DNA of 60,110 nucleotides from Acidobacteriota bacterium (GTDB taxonomy: Bacteria; Actinomycetota; Acidimicrobiia; Acidimicrobiales; Palsa-688), in assembly GCA_028876385.1 (NCBI GenBank), contig JAGWSF010000046.1, forward strand, positions 1 to 60,110, read 5' to 3'. The notes below the pieces were generated by a model. That model did no database searches and was not told where the DNA came from. It saw only the letters and a program-made list of their open reading frames with translations. Position 1 is the first letter of the stretch; each line of letters begins with the position of its first letter. Shown piece by piece: positions 42,587-51,142 of this stretch. The position numbers and the translations under genes were made by a program.

Positions 42587-43906
42587 TCAGATTCCCAGTC
42601 GGGACCCGACTTCGGCGACGAGCGCGTCGATGGGCACCCGGACCTGCTCGGTGGTGTCGCGGTCGCGAATGGTCACGGCCCGGTCCTCGAGGGTCTCGAA
42701 GTCGACGGTCACCGCGAGGGGCGTGCCGATCTCGTCCTGGCGGCGGTAGCGCCGCCCGATGGATTGGGTCTCGTCGTAGTCGCACATGGCCATCGGCTGG
42801 AGCAGCCCGAGCACCTCCTCGGCGACCGGCACCAGGGTGTCCTTCTTGGAGAGGGGCAGGACGGCGACCTGGTAGGGGGCCAGCCGGGGATGGAGGCGCA
42901 GCACGGTGCGCTTCTCCCCTCCGATCTCGTCGGTGTCGTAGGCGGCGAGGAGGAAGGCCATCATCGTGCGCGTCGCGCCCGCCGCCGGCTCGATGACGTA
43001 GGGGACGTAGCGCTCGTTTGAACCCTGGTCGTAGTACTCGAGTTTGACCCCGCTGGCCGCGGCGTGGGCCTTCAGGTCGTAGTCGGTGCGGTTGGCGATG
43101 CCCTCCAGCTCTCCCCAACCCCACGGGAAGAGGAACTCCACATCGGAGGTCCCCGCCGAGTAGTGGGAGAGCTCCTCGGCTTCGTGGGGGCGCAGGCGCA
43201 GCATGTCGCGGGGTATGCCCAGGCTCACGTACCACTCGAAGCGCTCCCGGCACCAGTAATCGAACCACTTGGCGGCGTCGGCGGGGGGAACGAAGTACTC
43301 GAGCTCCATCTGCTCGAACTCGCGGGTGCGGAACACGAAGTTGCCGGGGGTGATCTCGTTGCGGAAGGACTTGCCGATCTGGGCGATACCGAACGGCGGA
43401 CGCTTGCGGCTCGTCTGCAGGACGTTGAGAAAGTTGACGAAATGGCCCTGGGCCGTCTCGGGCCGCAGATAGGCCACGCTGCCCTCGTCCTCGACGGGAC
43501 CGGCATGGGTCTTGAACATCAGGTTGAAGGCCCGGGCCTCGGTCAGGTCGGTGCTGTCGCAGTTCGGACAGTGCAGCTTCGCGTCGGTCGGGCTGGCCTC
43601 GAGGTGATCGGCCCGCCAGCGCTCGTGACAGTTGCGGCAGTCGATGAGCGGGTCGGTGAAGTTGGCCAGGTGGCCGGAGGCCTCCCAGATCCGCGGCGTG
43701 GACAGGATGGCGGCGTCCAGGCCGACCACGTCGTGGCGCATCTGGACCATGCTGCGCCACCACTCGTTCTTCACGTTGCGCAGCATCAGCACCCCGAGCG
43801 GCCCGTAGTCGTAGGTGGACCGGAACCCGCCGTAGATCTCGGCCGAGGGGAAGATGAAGCCTCTCTGCTTGCTCAGCCTGACGATGTCGTCCATCTCGGG
43901 GGGCAC
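42587..43906 (-). CDS. glyS: Glycyl-tRNA synthetase (alpha2 type)
   Basis: About 439 aa from GTG 43906, chosen because AAGGAG lies seven bases upstream; ATG 43894 is the next choice. The class II core shows RGFIFPSAEIYGG near the N-terminus, FRNEITPGNFVFRTREFEQME (motif 2) and VIEPAAGATRTMMAFL with later motif 3 residues. A zinc-type insertion with CRNC and CPNC pairs (DCRNCHERW, HCPNCDS) follows motif 1, and a C-terminal anticodon-binding domain ends the protein. It charges tRNA-Gly in the cytoplasm. The length fits the bacterial alpha2 form. Confidence 0.93.
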   Translation of the reverse strand: MPPEMDDIVRLSKQRGFIFPSAEIYGGFRSTYDYGPLGVLMLRNVKNEWWRSMVQMRHDVVGLDAAILSTPRIWEASGHLANFTDPLIDCRNCHERWRADHLEASPTDAKLHCPNCDSTDLTEARAFNLMFKTHAGPVEDEGSVAYLRPETAQGHFVNFLNVLQTSRKRPPFGIAQIGKSFRNEITPGNFVFRTREFEQMELEYFVPPADAAKWFDYWCRERFEWYVSLGIPRDMLRLRPHEAEELSHYSAGTSDVEFLFPWGWGELEGIANRTDYDLKAHAAASGVKLEYYDQGSNERYVPYVIEPAAGATRTMMAFLLAAYDTDEIGGEKRTVLRLHPRLAPYQVAVLPLSKKDTLVPVAEEVLGLLQPMAMCDYDETQSIGRRYRRQDEIGTPLAVTVDFETLEDRAVTIRDRDTTEQVRVPIDALVAEVGSRLGI

Positions 43907-44070
43907 TCGGTCACTCCTTGGTCGGCGGACCGTTCCCGGTCCTCTGCGAGGCTCACCTTTCGGTAGGCCGGCGCACGCGAATATGCCGCGGCAGGCTAGC
44001 GACACCTGAGACGGACCCGGGCCACCGGGGCCGGCCCGGGCTGGCCCCCCTCTCGGTCAGCGGCGGTGGC

Positions 44071-45006
44071 ATGCTGTTGCCGTGTCCATTCTCGCCGGGC
44101 CGCAGGCGGCCGCCGGTGCCGCCGATACCGACCGGCCGACCGGCCGGGGAACCGGGCGTGTTCGACGGGTCTGACGGACCGTCGCCGGGACCGCCCAGGC
44201 CGGCGGGCTTCCCACCTGGACCGTGGACGGCCATGTCCGCCCCGCCCGGCGACTCCTGGGGTGCGCCGGCCGCCGGACCGGGCGACGCCCGGAGCGCCTG
44301 GGGCGCCGCGGCCCCGGCCCCGCCCCCGGCCGACGACCCTTGGACCCAGCCCCCTACCGGAAACCCGCCTGAGCCGTGGGCCCTCCCTGCGGCTGGCGAC
44401 GGTTGGGACCGCTACGGGGAGGGCCGCCCCCCGAACGACCCGACCAGTGTCGCCATCCCGGTCGCCAGCCGTGTCACCGGACCCAACCGCCGGCGGCGAT
44501 GGCCGGCCCGTCTGGCCGTGGTGGTGGCCCTGGCTGCGGTCGGGGGTGGTCTCGGCACGCTCGCCTGGCACAACGACCAGGCCGCGACCCGATGGCGCCG
44601 GCTCTACCAGGCCCAGGTCGGCGTCAGCGCCGCCGCCGCCGGCCAGATCCGCACCGCCAACGACAACATCGCGGCGTTGAACGCCGAGAAGCGCAACCTC
44701 AACGCCCAGGTGGCGACCATGGCGTCGCAGCTGGCGACGGTGGCCAACCAGAAGGAGAAGGCCATCGACCAGACCACCGTGCTGAAGGATCTGCTCAGCG
44801 CCGCCGGCCAGGTCGCCGACCACCTCCAGGCGTGCATCGCCGCCACCGACCAGCTCGACAGCGACCTGAACGCCGCCGTGGCGAGCGGCAGCACCACCGC
44901 CCTGGACGCGCTGCAGGCCGAGGCGGCCAGCGTGGACAGCACCTGCCAACAGGCCCAGGACGGCAATAACGCGCTGCAGGCGGCCATCAGGAACGCGTCC
45001 TCTTGA
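44071..45006 (+). CDS. Membrane protein with Pro-rich N-terminus and periplasmic coiled coil
   Basis: About 311 aa from ATG 44071; GTG 44158 is an alternative, and no ribosome binding site decides. The N-terminal ~130 residues are Pro/Gly/Ala/Trp-rich and disordered, of the kind often seen cytoplasmically in actinobacterial membrane proteins. A basic stretch (NRRRRWPAR) precedes one hydrophobic helix (LAVVVALAAVGGGLGTLAW), and a coiled coil follows (NDNIAALNAEKRNLNAQVAT), with two Cys near the end (Leu-Gln-Ala-Cys and Thr-Cys). It is coupled by a TTGA overlap to a secreted serine protease gene, hinting at a shared surface role. Confidence 0.65.
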   Translation: MLLPCPFSPGRRRPPVPPIPTGRPAGEPGVFDGSDGPSPGPPRPAGFPPGPWTAMSAPPGDSWGAPAAGPGDARSAWGAAAPAPPPADDPWTQPPTGNPPEPWALPAAGDGWDRYGEGRPPNDPTSVAIPVASRVTGPNRRRRWPARLAVVVALAAVGGGLGTLAWHNDQAATRWRRLYQAQVGVSAAAAGQIRTANDNIAALNAEKRNLNAQVATMASQLATVANQKEKAIDQTTVLKDLLSAAGQVADHLQACIAATDQLDSDLNAAVASGSTTALDALQAEAASVDSTCQQAQDGNNALQAAIRNASS

Positions 45007-45797
45007 GCCTGGGCCGCTACCGCCGGCCCGGTCGTCGGCGGCCGCGACACGGATGGCCGGCGGCCGTGCTGCTGGCCCTCGGCGCGGCCGCCGCCGGCGC
45101 CGGTTGCGCCCCTGACCCGCCCCCCGGGACGGCCGCCGTTCCGGTCGCGGTGACCGCCGCCGCGGTGGCTTCCGACCCGTCTGGCGGCGGCGCTTCCGGC
45201 ACCACCGGCCACATCCTCACCGAGGCCCGAGGCTTCGTGTTCCGGGCTCGCAACGCGGCCTGCCTGAGCGTCGGCACCGCCTTCGCCGTGACGGACGGGT
45301 CGGCGTCGGTGGTCACCAACCGGCACGTGGCCGCCGGGGCCACGCAGCTCGACCTCTCCACCTGGGACGGCCGGGACTTCACCGCGCAGGTGGCCGGCCA
45401 CGCCGACGATGAGGACCTCGCCGTGCTCCTCGCCTCCCCGCCCCGCCCCGGATCGGCCCCGCTGGCGGCCGCCGATCCGCTCGCCGGCGCGCCGGTCTAC
45501 GTCGCCGGCTACCCCCTCGGCAACCAGCTGACGGTCACCTCGGGCCGGGTCCTCGGAACCGTCGCCGGGGCCCAGGTCGGCCTGGGCGGCCCGGTCATGG
45601 AGATCAGCAACCCCATACAGCACGGCAACTCGGGCAGCCCCGTGCTGGACTCGTCGGGGAACGTGGTCGGGGTGGTGTTCGCCCTCGACACGGCCTCCGG
45701 GGACGGGTTGGCCATGCCGGTCAGCGAGCTGCGGGCCCTGCTGTCGGGGTCCGCCCTCGACCCCGCTCCGCTCCCCTGCGCGCCGGTATCGCCGTAA
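45003..45797 (+). CDS. Trypsin-like serine protease, putative lipoprotein
   Basis: A 264-aa protein starting at TTG 45003, overlapping the preceding stop (TTGA). A basic N-terminus and hydrophobic helix end in AGAGC, a lipobox-like Cys at residue 35. The mature part has a complete catalytic triad: His in VVTNRHVAAG, Asp in DDEDLAVL and Ser in QHGNSGSPVLD, the HtrA/DegP-type chymotrypsin fold. There is no PDZ domain, so it is shorter than HtrA. It should act outside the membrane on misfolded or specific proteins, possibly together with its coiled-coil neighbour. Confidence 0.85.
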   Translation: MSLGRYRRPGRRRPRHGWPAAVLLALGAAAAGAGCAPDPPPGTAAVPVAVTAAAVASDPSGGGASGTTGHILTEARGFVFRARNAACLSVGTAFAVTDGSASVVTNRHVAAGATQLDLSTWDGRDFTAQVAGHADDEDLAVLLASPPRPGSAPLAAADPLAGAPVYVAGYPLGNQLTVTSGRVLGTVAGAQVGLGGPVMEISNPIQHGNSGSPVLDSSGNVVGVVFALDTASGDGLAMPVSELRALLSGSALDPAPLPCAPVSP

Positions 45798-45809
45798 GGG
45801 CGGCAGCGC

Positions 45810-46529
45810 TCACCCCTCGCGCAGCATGTGCACGGCCCGCAGGCGCCGCTCGAGGTGGGCTTCGAGGGTGACGGTGGCCAGGTGGGCGGCGGCGAAGACC
45901 GCCGGCCCGGGGGGTTCGCTGAGCGCCGAGCCCAGGCGTCCCCCGAGGATCCGCCGCACCAGGTCGACGGTGGCCGTTTCGACCGAAGCGCCGCGGCGGT
46001 GCTCCCGGCAGAGCACCCCGCCCTCGGTCGGGTCGAAGCTGACGGTGTCGGGGGTGCCGCACACGACGCACCCGTCGAGCACGGGGGCGACCCCCTCGAG
46101 GGCCAGCAGCTTCCAGTAGAAGGCCCCGACCAGCAGGTGGGGCCGTTCGGGCGCCTCGGCCAGGGCCCGGAGGGCGCCGGTCAGCATCTTGAACAGAGCC
46201 GGGTTGGGTTCGCCCTCCTGGGCGACCTGGTCGACGGCTTCGACCAGGGACAGGGCGTCGGTCATGCGGTCGAGGTCCTCGCGCAGGACCCGGTGGGGGT
46301 CGACGGTCTCGGCCTGGTTGATCACGTCGAGGTTGCGGCCCTCGTGCAGGAGGAGCGACACGTGGCCCGGCGGTTCGAGCCTCCCCCCGAACCGGCTTTT
46401 GGTCTTGCGCACCCCTTTGGCCACGGCCCGGACCTTGCCCCGGCCGCCGGTCATGAGCACGATGATGCGGTCGGCCTCCCCGAGCTTGTGGGTCCGCAGC
46501 ACCACCGCCTCCTCCCGGTAGAGCGTCAC
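45810..46529 (-). CDS. recO: DNA repair protein RecO
   Basis: A 239-aa recombination mediator that with RecR loads RecA on single-stranded DNA. The N-terminal OB fold begins YREEAVVLRTHKLGEADRI and continues GRGKVRAVAKGVRKTKSRFG, typical of the family. The C-terminal helical domain has a zinc-site pair, CVVCG and later CREH. Start is GTG 46529, 19 bases downstream of the uppS stop; a longer frame runs antisense-like into uppS and is not protein-like. The recO-uppS adjacency is conserved in actinobacteria. Confidence 0.9.
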   Translation of the reverse strand: MTLYREEAVVLRTHKLGEADRIIVLMTGGRGKVRAVAKGVRKTKSRFGGRLEPPGHVSLLLHEGRNLDVINQAETVDPHRVLREDLDRMTDALSLVEAVDQVAQEGEPNPALFKMLTGALRALAEAPERPHLLVGAFYWKLLALEGVAPVLDGCVVCGTPDTVSFDPTEGGVLCREHRRGASVETATVDLVRRILGGRLGSALSEPPGPAVFAAAHLATVTLEAHLERRLRAVHMLREG

Positions 46530-46548
46530 CGCCGGGGGCGCCGAGCCA

Positions 46549-47301
46549 TCAAGGGATCCCGTCGTCGCGCACGCCGGGGGTGTTGCCGTAGCGGCGGTCG
46601 CGAGCCTGGAACTCCCGGACGGCCTCGAAGAGGTGCTCCCGGCGGAAGTCCGGCCAGAGGACGTCGGTGAAGACCAGCTCGCTGTAGGCCAGCTCCCACA
46701 GCAGGAAGTTGGAGATGCGGAACTCACCCGAGGTGCGGATGACCAGGTCGGGGTCGGGGAGCTCGGGGGCGTAGAGGTGCTGGCGGATGGTGCGTTCGTC
46801 GATGCGCCGGGCCGCCACCCCCGACTCGACGATGGCCCTTACGGCGTCGACCAGCTCGGCCCGGCCCCCGTAGTTGAACGCCACGGTGAGGGTCATCGCC
46901 CGGTTGGCCGCGGTGAGGGCGGCCGCCTCGTCCATGCGGCGCACCACCCACCGGGGCACCCTCCAGTCGCGCCGGCCCATGAAGCGGATGCGCACCCCCA
47001 TGCGGTGCAGCTCGTCGCGCCGGCGGGTCAGCAGCTGGTCGGCGATCACGTTGAGCAGGAAGCGCACTTCCTCGTGGGGACGCCGCCAGTTCTCGGTGGA
47101 GAAGGCGTAGACGGTGAAATAGGGGATGCCCAGCTCGAGCGCGCCGCAGGCGGCGTCGAACAGCGCCTCCTCGCCGGCCCGGTGGCCCTCGGTGCGGGGC
47201 AGGCCCTGCTTGGTCGCCCAGCGGCCGTTGCCGTCCATCACGCAGGCCACGTGACGGGGTATGCGGTTGGGGTCGAGGCCGTCCAAGTCCACCATCGGCA
47301 C
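46549..47301 (-). CDS. uppS: Di-trans,poly-cis-polyprenyl diphosphate synthase UppS
   Basis: A 250-aa cis-prenyltransferase making the C50/C55 carrier lipid for cell-wall synthesis. The signature motifs are HVACVMDGNGRWATKQGL (catalytic Asp and the diphosphate-binding region), YAFSTENWRRP, AFNYGGRAELVDA, DLVIRTSGEFRISNFLLWE and LWPDF. Start is GTG 47301 or ATG 47295. It acts at the inner membrane face on isopentenyl diphosphate. It precedes recO in the same orientation. Confidence 0.94.
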   Translation of the reverse strand: MPMVDLDGLDPNRIPRHVACVMDGNGRWATKQGLPRTEGHRAGEEALFDAACGALELGIPYFTVYAFSTENWRRPHEEVRFLLNVIADQLLTRRRDELHRMGVRIRFMGRRDWRVPRWVVRRMDEAAALTAANRAMTLTVAFNYGGRAELVDAVRAIVESGVAARRIDERTIRQHLYAPELPDPDLVIRTSGEFRISNFLLWELAYSELVFTDVLWPDFRREHLFEAVREFQARDRRYGNTPGVRDDGIP

Positions 47302-47313
47302 GGTAGCGCCACC

Positions 47314-48240
47314 TCAGCTCAGGAGGGGAACCACCTCCCGGGCGATGAGCCGGATGTGATCGAGATCGGACAGGTCCAGGACCTGCAGGTAGGCCGTGGC
47401 GGCTCCCGCCGCCGCCCACTCCGCGAGCCGTTGGGCCACCCGGTCGGGTGTGCCGCACACCCCGTTGGCTTCGAGCTCGTCCACCTCACGGCCAATGGCC
47501 GCCGCCCGGCGGGCGACCTCAGCCTCGTCGGACCCGCAGCAGACCACCACCGCCGACGAGAAACGCATCGTCGCCGGGTCCCGACCGGCGTCCGTGCAGG
47601 CCTGGCGGACCCGCTCGAACTGCGCGGCGGCGTCGGCCGGGCCGAGGAACGGGCTGTTGAACTCGTCGGCGAAGCGTGCTGCCAGCCGGGGGGTCCGCCG
47701 GGCTCCGGCGCCCCCCACGATGACCGGGGGGTGGGGCTTCTGCCAGGGCTTGGGCAGCCCGGGACTGTCGGCTACCTGATAGTGCCGTCCCTCGAAGGAG
47801 AAGGTCGGGTCGTCACCCCACAGGCCGGTGATCACCGTCAGCTGCTCCTCCAGCCGCTCGAAGCGCTCCCCGGTGGGCGGGAAGGGGATGCCGTAGGCGC
47901 GGTGCTCGTCGGCGAACCAGCCGGCCCCCAGACCCAGCTCGACCCGACCGCCGCTCATGGCGTCGACCTGGGCCACGGCCACGGCGAGAGGCCCGGGCAG
48001 GCGGAAGGTGGCGGACGTGACGAGGGTGCCGAGGCGGATGGTCCGGGTGTCGCGGGCCAGTCCGGCCAGCGTGATCCAGGCGTCGGTGGGACCGGGGAGC
48101 CCGTCCACGTCGCTCATCTTCAGGTAGTGGTCGGACCGGAAGAAGGCGTCGTAGCCCTCCTCCTCGGCGCAGCGGGCCACGGCCAGGAGCTGGTCGTAGG
48201 AAGCGCCCTGCTGCGGCTCGGTGAAGATGCGGAGTTTCAT
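47314..48240 (-). CDS. LLM-class F420-dependent oxidoreductase
   Basis: A 308-aa luciferase-like protein from ATG 48240. Markers are LRIFTEPQQGASYDQLL, AEEEGYDAFFRSDHY, LGTLVTSATFRLPGPLAVAVAQVD, SGGRVELGLGAGWF and PPVIVGGAGARRTPRLAARF, as in F420-dependent enzymes named TIGR03560-like. Hydride transfer from reduced F420 to an unknown substrate is inferred. It ends 12 bases before uppS on the same strand and is divergent from the helicase gene. Confidence 0.86.
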   Translation of the reverse strand: MKLRIFTEPQQGASYDQLLAVARCAEEEGYDAFFRSDHYLKMSDVDGLPGPTDAWITLAGLARDTRTIRLGTLVTSATFRLPGPLAVAVAQVDAMSGGRVELGLGAGWFADEHRAYGIPFPPTGERFERLEEQLTVITGLWGDDPTFSFEGRHYQVADSPGLPKPWQKPHPPVIVGGAGARRTPRLAARFADEFNSPFLGPADAAAQFERVRQACTDAGRDPATMRFSSAVVVCCGSDEAEVARRAAAIGREVDELEANGVCGTPDRVAQRLAEWAAAGAATAYLQVLDLSDLDHIRLIAREVVPLLS

Positions 48241-48281
48241 GGACCCATGATGGCCCTTGGGGGAACGTAGCCTCGAAGGCC

Positions 48282-50213
48282 GTGCCCGACCCCGTGATCG
48301 ATCTGGCCCTGTCGAGGGCCACCGGGGCGCTGCCCACCTCCGAGGAACGCCCCAACCAGCGGGCCATGGCCCAGGCGGTGGCGGCCGCCATCGACGAGCG
48401 GCGCCACCTGATCGTCCAGGCCGGGACCGGAACCGGCAAGTCGCTGGCCTACCTCGTCCCGGTGCTGGCCCGCGGCGCCCGGGTGGTGGTGTCCACCGCC
48501 ACCAAGGCGCTCCAGGACCAGCTGGCGACGCGCGATCTGCCCCGGCTGCGCGAGTCGCTCGGGCTGCCTTTCGAGTTCGCCGTGCTGAAGGGCCGGTCGA
48601 ACTACGTCTGCCTGCAGCGGGTCTCCGAGCTGGGCGCCGGGGGTGACCAGCTGCTCCTCGACGATCCCGGCTCGGCCGACCTCGGTCCGCTGGGCCGGGA
48701 GGTCCGCCGCCTGGCCCGCTGGGCCGAGGACGGCACCGAGACCGGGGACCGGGCCGAGCTCGACTTCGAACCGCGCGACCAGGCCTGGGCCCAGGTGAGC
48801 GTGGCCGCCCGTGACTGCCCCGGGGCGACCCGCTGCCCGGCCGGGGAGCGCTGCTTCGCCGAGAAGGCCCGGGGCCGGGCCGCGCTGGCCGACGTCATCG
48901 TGGTCAACACCCACCTCTACTCGACCGCCCTGGCCATCGGCGGCGACTTCCTCCCCCAACACGACGTGGTCGTCTTCGACGAAGCCCACGAGCTGGAGGA
49001 CATCGCCTCATCGGCTTTCGGCTTCGAGATCACGTCCGGACGCTTCGCCGCCCTCGGACGGGGCAGCCGGGCCCTCCTGGCCGATCCCGCCCCGGCCCAG
49101 TCGGTGGAGGAGGCAGCCGCCGTGTTCACCGAGACGGCCAAAGCCCACCTCGGACGCCCCCTGCCCCGGCCGCTGCCCGCCGACGACATCGACCGCCTGG
49201 TCATGCTGCGCCAGCGCCTGGCCCGTCTGGGGGCCGAGCTGCGCCGCTCCGGCGACCGCGGCGGCGAACACGGCCGGCTGCTGCGACTGCAGCAGGCCCT
49301 CGGTCACCTGCAGCGTGACATAGACCAGCTCGTCGAACTCGGAGGCGACGACGTGGCTTGGGTCGAGGGCAGCGACTGGAACCCGGCGCTGAGGGTGGCG
49401 CCGGTGGACGTCGGGGCGTCCCTGCGGGCCCGGCTGTGGTCCCCCAAAGGCGGCTACGAGGCCCCGGAGGCGCCCACCGCCGTCCTGACCAGCGCCACCA
49501 TCCCACCCCGCCTCGGACCGCGCCTGGGCCTACCCGACGGGTCCTACGACCAGCTCGACGTGGGCAGCCCCTACGCCTACGACGAGCAGGCGCTGCTCTA
49601 CTGCCCGCTGCACCTGCCCGATCCCCGCCACGAGGATTTCGAGGCGGCCATGCACGAGGAGCTGGTGGCGCTCATCGAGGCCGCCGGGGGCCGGACCCTG
49701 GCCCTGTTCACCAGCTGGCGGGCCATGCGGGCCGCCGCCGAGGAGGTCAAGAAGCGGGTCGGCTTCGAGGTCATGACCCAGTCCGACCTGCCCAAACCGG
49801 CGCTGGTCGCCCGCTTCAGTCAGGAGGAGACGTCGTGTCTTTTCGCCACCATGGGCTTCTGGCAGGGCGTCGACGTGCCGGGATCGGCCCTGTCGCTGGT
49901 CACCATCGACCGCCTGCCCTTCCCCCGCCCCGACGACCCCCTCCTCCAGGCCCGCCGGGAGAAGGCCGGCCCCGGCGCCTTCGAGCTGATCGACATCCCC
50001 CGGGCGGCGGCGCTGCTGGCCCAGGGCTGCGGACGCCTCATCCGCTCGAGCAGCGACCGCGGCGTGGTGGCGGTGTTCGACCGGCGCCTGGCCAAGGCGC
50101 GCTACCGCTGGACTTTGGTCAACGCCCTGCCCCCCATGCGCCGCACCCGGCACCGCTCCGACGTGGCCGACTTCCTCGCCGCGGCCCCCGAGGACCGAGA
50201 CCGAACCCGGTAG
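48282..50213 (+). CDS. DinG/XPD-type iron-sulfur DNA helicase
   Basis: A 643-aa superfamily 2 helicase from GTG 48282. Walker A is AGTGTGKS (47-54) and the DEAH box lies in VVVFDEAHELED. Four cysteines, 110, 179, 185 and 191 (NYVC; DCPGATRCPAGERC), sit in the spacing that holds the [4Fe-4S] cluster of DinG/XPD. The C-terminal motifs ALFTSWRAMRA and GCGRLIRSSSDRG complete the helicase core. It unwinds 5' overhang or R-loop DNA in repair. There is no N-terminal exonuclease domain, unlike B. subtilis DinG. It converges on era. Confidence 0.9.
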   Translation: MPDPVIDLALSRATGALPTSEERPNQRAMAQAVAAAIDERRHLIVQAGTGTGKSLAYLVPVLARGARVVVSTATKALQDQLATRDLPRLRESLGLPFEFAVLKGRSNYVCLQRVSELGAGGDQLLLDDPGSADLGPLGREVRRLARWAEDGTETGDRAELDFEPRDQAWAQVSVAARDCPGATRCPAGERCFAEKARGRAALADVIVVNTHLYSTALAIGGDFLPQHDVVVFDEAHELEDIASSAFGFEITSGRFAALGRGSRALLADPAPAQSVEEAAAVFTETAKAHLGRPLPRPLPADDIDRLVMLRQRLARLGAELRRSGDRGGEHGRLLRLQQALGHLQRDIDQLVELGGDDVAWVEGSDWNPALRVAPVDVGASLRARLWSPKGGYEAPEAPTAVLTSATIPPRLGPRLGLPDGSYDQLDVGSPYAYDEQALLYCPLHLPDPRHEDFEAAMHEELVALIEAAGGRTLALFTSWRAMRAAAEEVKKRVGFEVMTQSDLPKPALVARFSQEETSCLFATMGFWQGVDVPGSALSLVTIDRLPFPRPDDPLLQARREKAGPGAFELIDIPRAAALLAQGCGRLIRSSSDRGVVAVFDRRLAKARYRWTLVNALPPMRRTRHRSDVADFLAAAPEDRDRTR

Positions 50214-50278
50214 CGAGACCCCCGTAGCCGGGCCCCGGTCGCTAGGACCCGGTAGCCGCGTCCCAGTGGCCGGGCCCC
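50209..50278. repeat. Five degenerate ~14-bp tandem repeats
   Basis: Between the convergent helicase and era genes, a unit close to GGTAGCCGGGCCCC is repeated five times with changes, at 50209-50223, 50224-50236, 50237-50250, 50251-50264 and 50265-50278. The first unit overlaps the helicase stop codon. The units are partly self-complementary (GGGCCC), so the block may fold and act as a two-way terminator, or may be a decayed microsatellite. Confidence 0.55.
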
Positions 50279-50302
50279 GGGAACTGACCCGCGGGGCGGC
50301 GC

Positions 50303-51142
50303 TCAGTAGCCGAGCCGCTCCAGGGCCTTGGGCCGGCTCTGCCAGTTCCGGTCGACTTTGACGAACAGGTCGATGTAGGCCCCGGGCGGCAGCTGCTGGC
50401 GTACGGCGATACCGACCTGTTTGAGCACCTCGCCGCCATGACCGATGACGATGCCCTTCTGCGAGTCTCGCTCCACGAGGATCTCGCAGCGGATGCGCGG
50501 CCACTCCCATTCGGTGACCCGGCAGGCGATGGAGTGGGGTACCTCGTCGTGGGTCACCGCCAAGAGCTGCTCCCGCACGAGCTCGGCCACCCAGAAGGCC
50601 TCGGGCACGTCGGTGACCATGTCGTCGGGGTAGAGCAGGGGCCCTTCGGGCAGACGGCCGGCGATGGCGTCGACGAGCTCGGCCACCCCCTCCCCGGTGC
50701 GGGCCGACACCGGGTAGAACTCCAGGAAGTCCGAGACCTCGGCGGCGGCCCGGAGCTGGTCGAGCACCTGGCGTCGACCGACGGCGTCGGTCTTGTTGAC
50801 CACGAGGATGGTCTCGGCCGGCACCAGGCCGGCGACGAAGCGATCGCCCCGGCCCACCGCCGCAGTGGCGTCGATCACGAACAGGATGAGGTCCACCCCG
50901 CCGAGGGCGTCGGTGGCGGCCTCGTTGAGACGCGACCCGAGGAGGGTGCGCGGCTTGTGGATCCCCGGCGTGTCCACGAACACCACCTGGGCGTCGGGCC
51001 GGGTCAGGACCCCCCGCACCTGATTGCGGGTCGTCTGGGCCACCGGGGAGGTGATCGACACCTTCTGGCCGAGGATCCGGTTGAGCAGCGTGGACTTGCC
51101 CACGTTGGGGCGCCCCACCAAAGTGGCGAAGCCCGACCTCAA
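50303..51142 (-). CDS. era: GTPase Era
   Basis: About 279 aa from TTG 51142, whose TTGA overlaps the stop of the CorC-like gene. The GTPase has G1 GRPNVGKST, G2 QTTRNQ, G3 DTPG and G4 NKTD, and the C-terminal KH domain contains GIVIGHGGEVLKQVG. Era binds the 3' end of 16S rRNA and helps small-subunit assembly. A longer in-frame start upstream gives an Arg/Pro/Gly-rich, unlikely N-terminus. Confidence 0.93.
   Translation of the reverse strand: MRSGFATLVGRPNVGKSTLLNRILGQKVSITSPVAQTTRNQVRGVLTRPDAQVVFVDTPGIHKPRTLLGSRLNEAATDALGGVDLILFVIDATAAVGRGDRFVAGLVPAETILVVNKTDAVGRRQVLDQLRAAAEVSDFLEFYPVSARTGEGVAELVDAIAGRLPEGPLLYPDDMVTDVPEAFWVAELVREQLLAVTHDEVPHSIACRVTEWEWPRIRCEILVERDSQKGIVIGHGGEVLKQVGIAVRQQLPPGAYIDLFVKVDRNWQSRPKALERLGY

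Noticed and set aside
44016..44040. CCCGGGCC...GGCCCGGG inverted repeat upstream of the coiled-coil membrane protein
   Set aside because: Short GC palindromes arise easily at this base composition, and there is no T-tract or promoter alignment.
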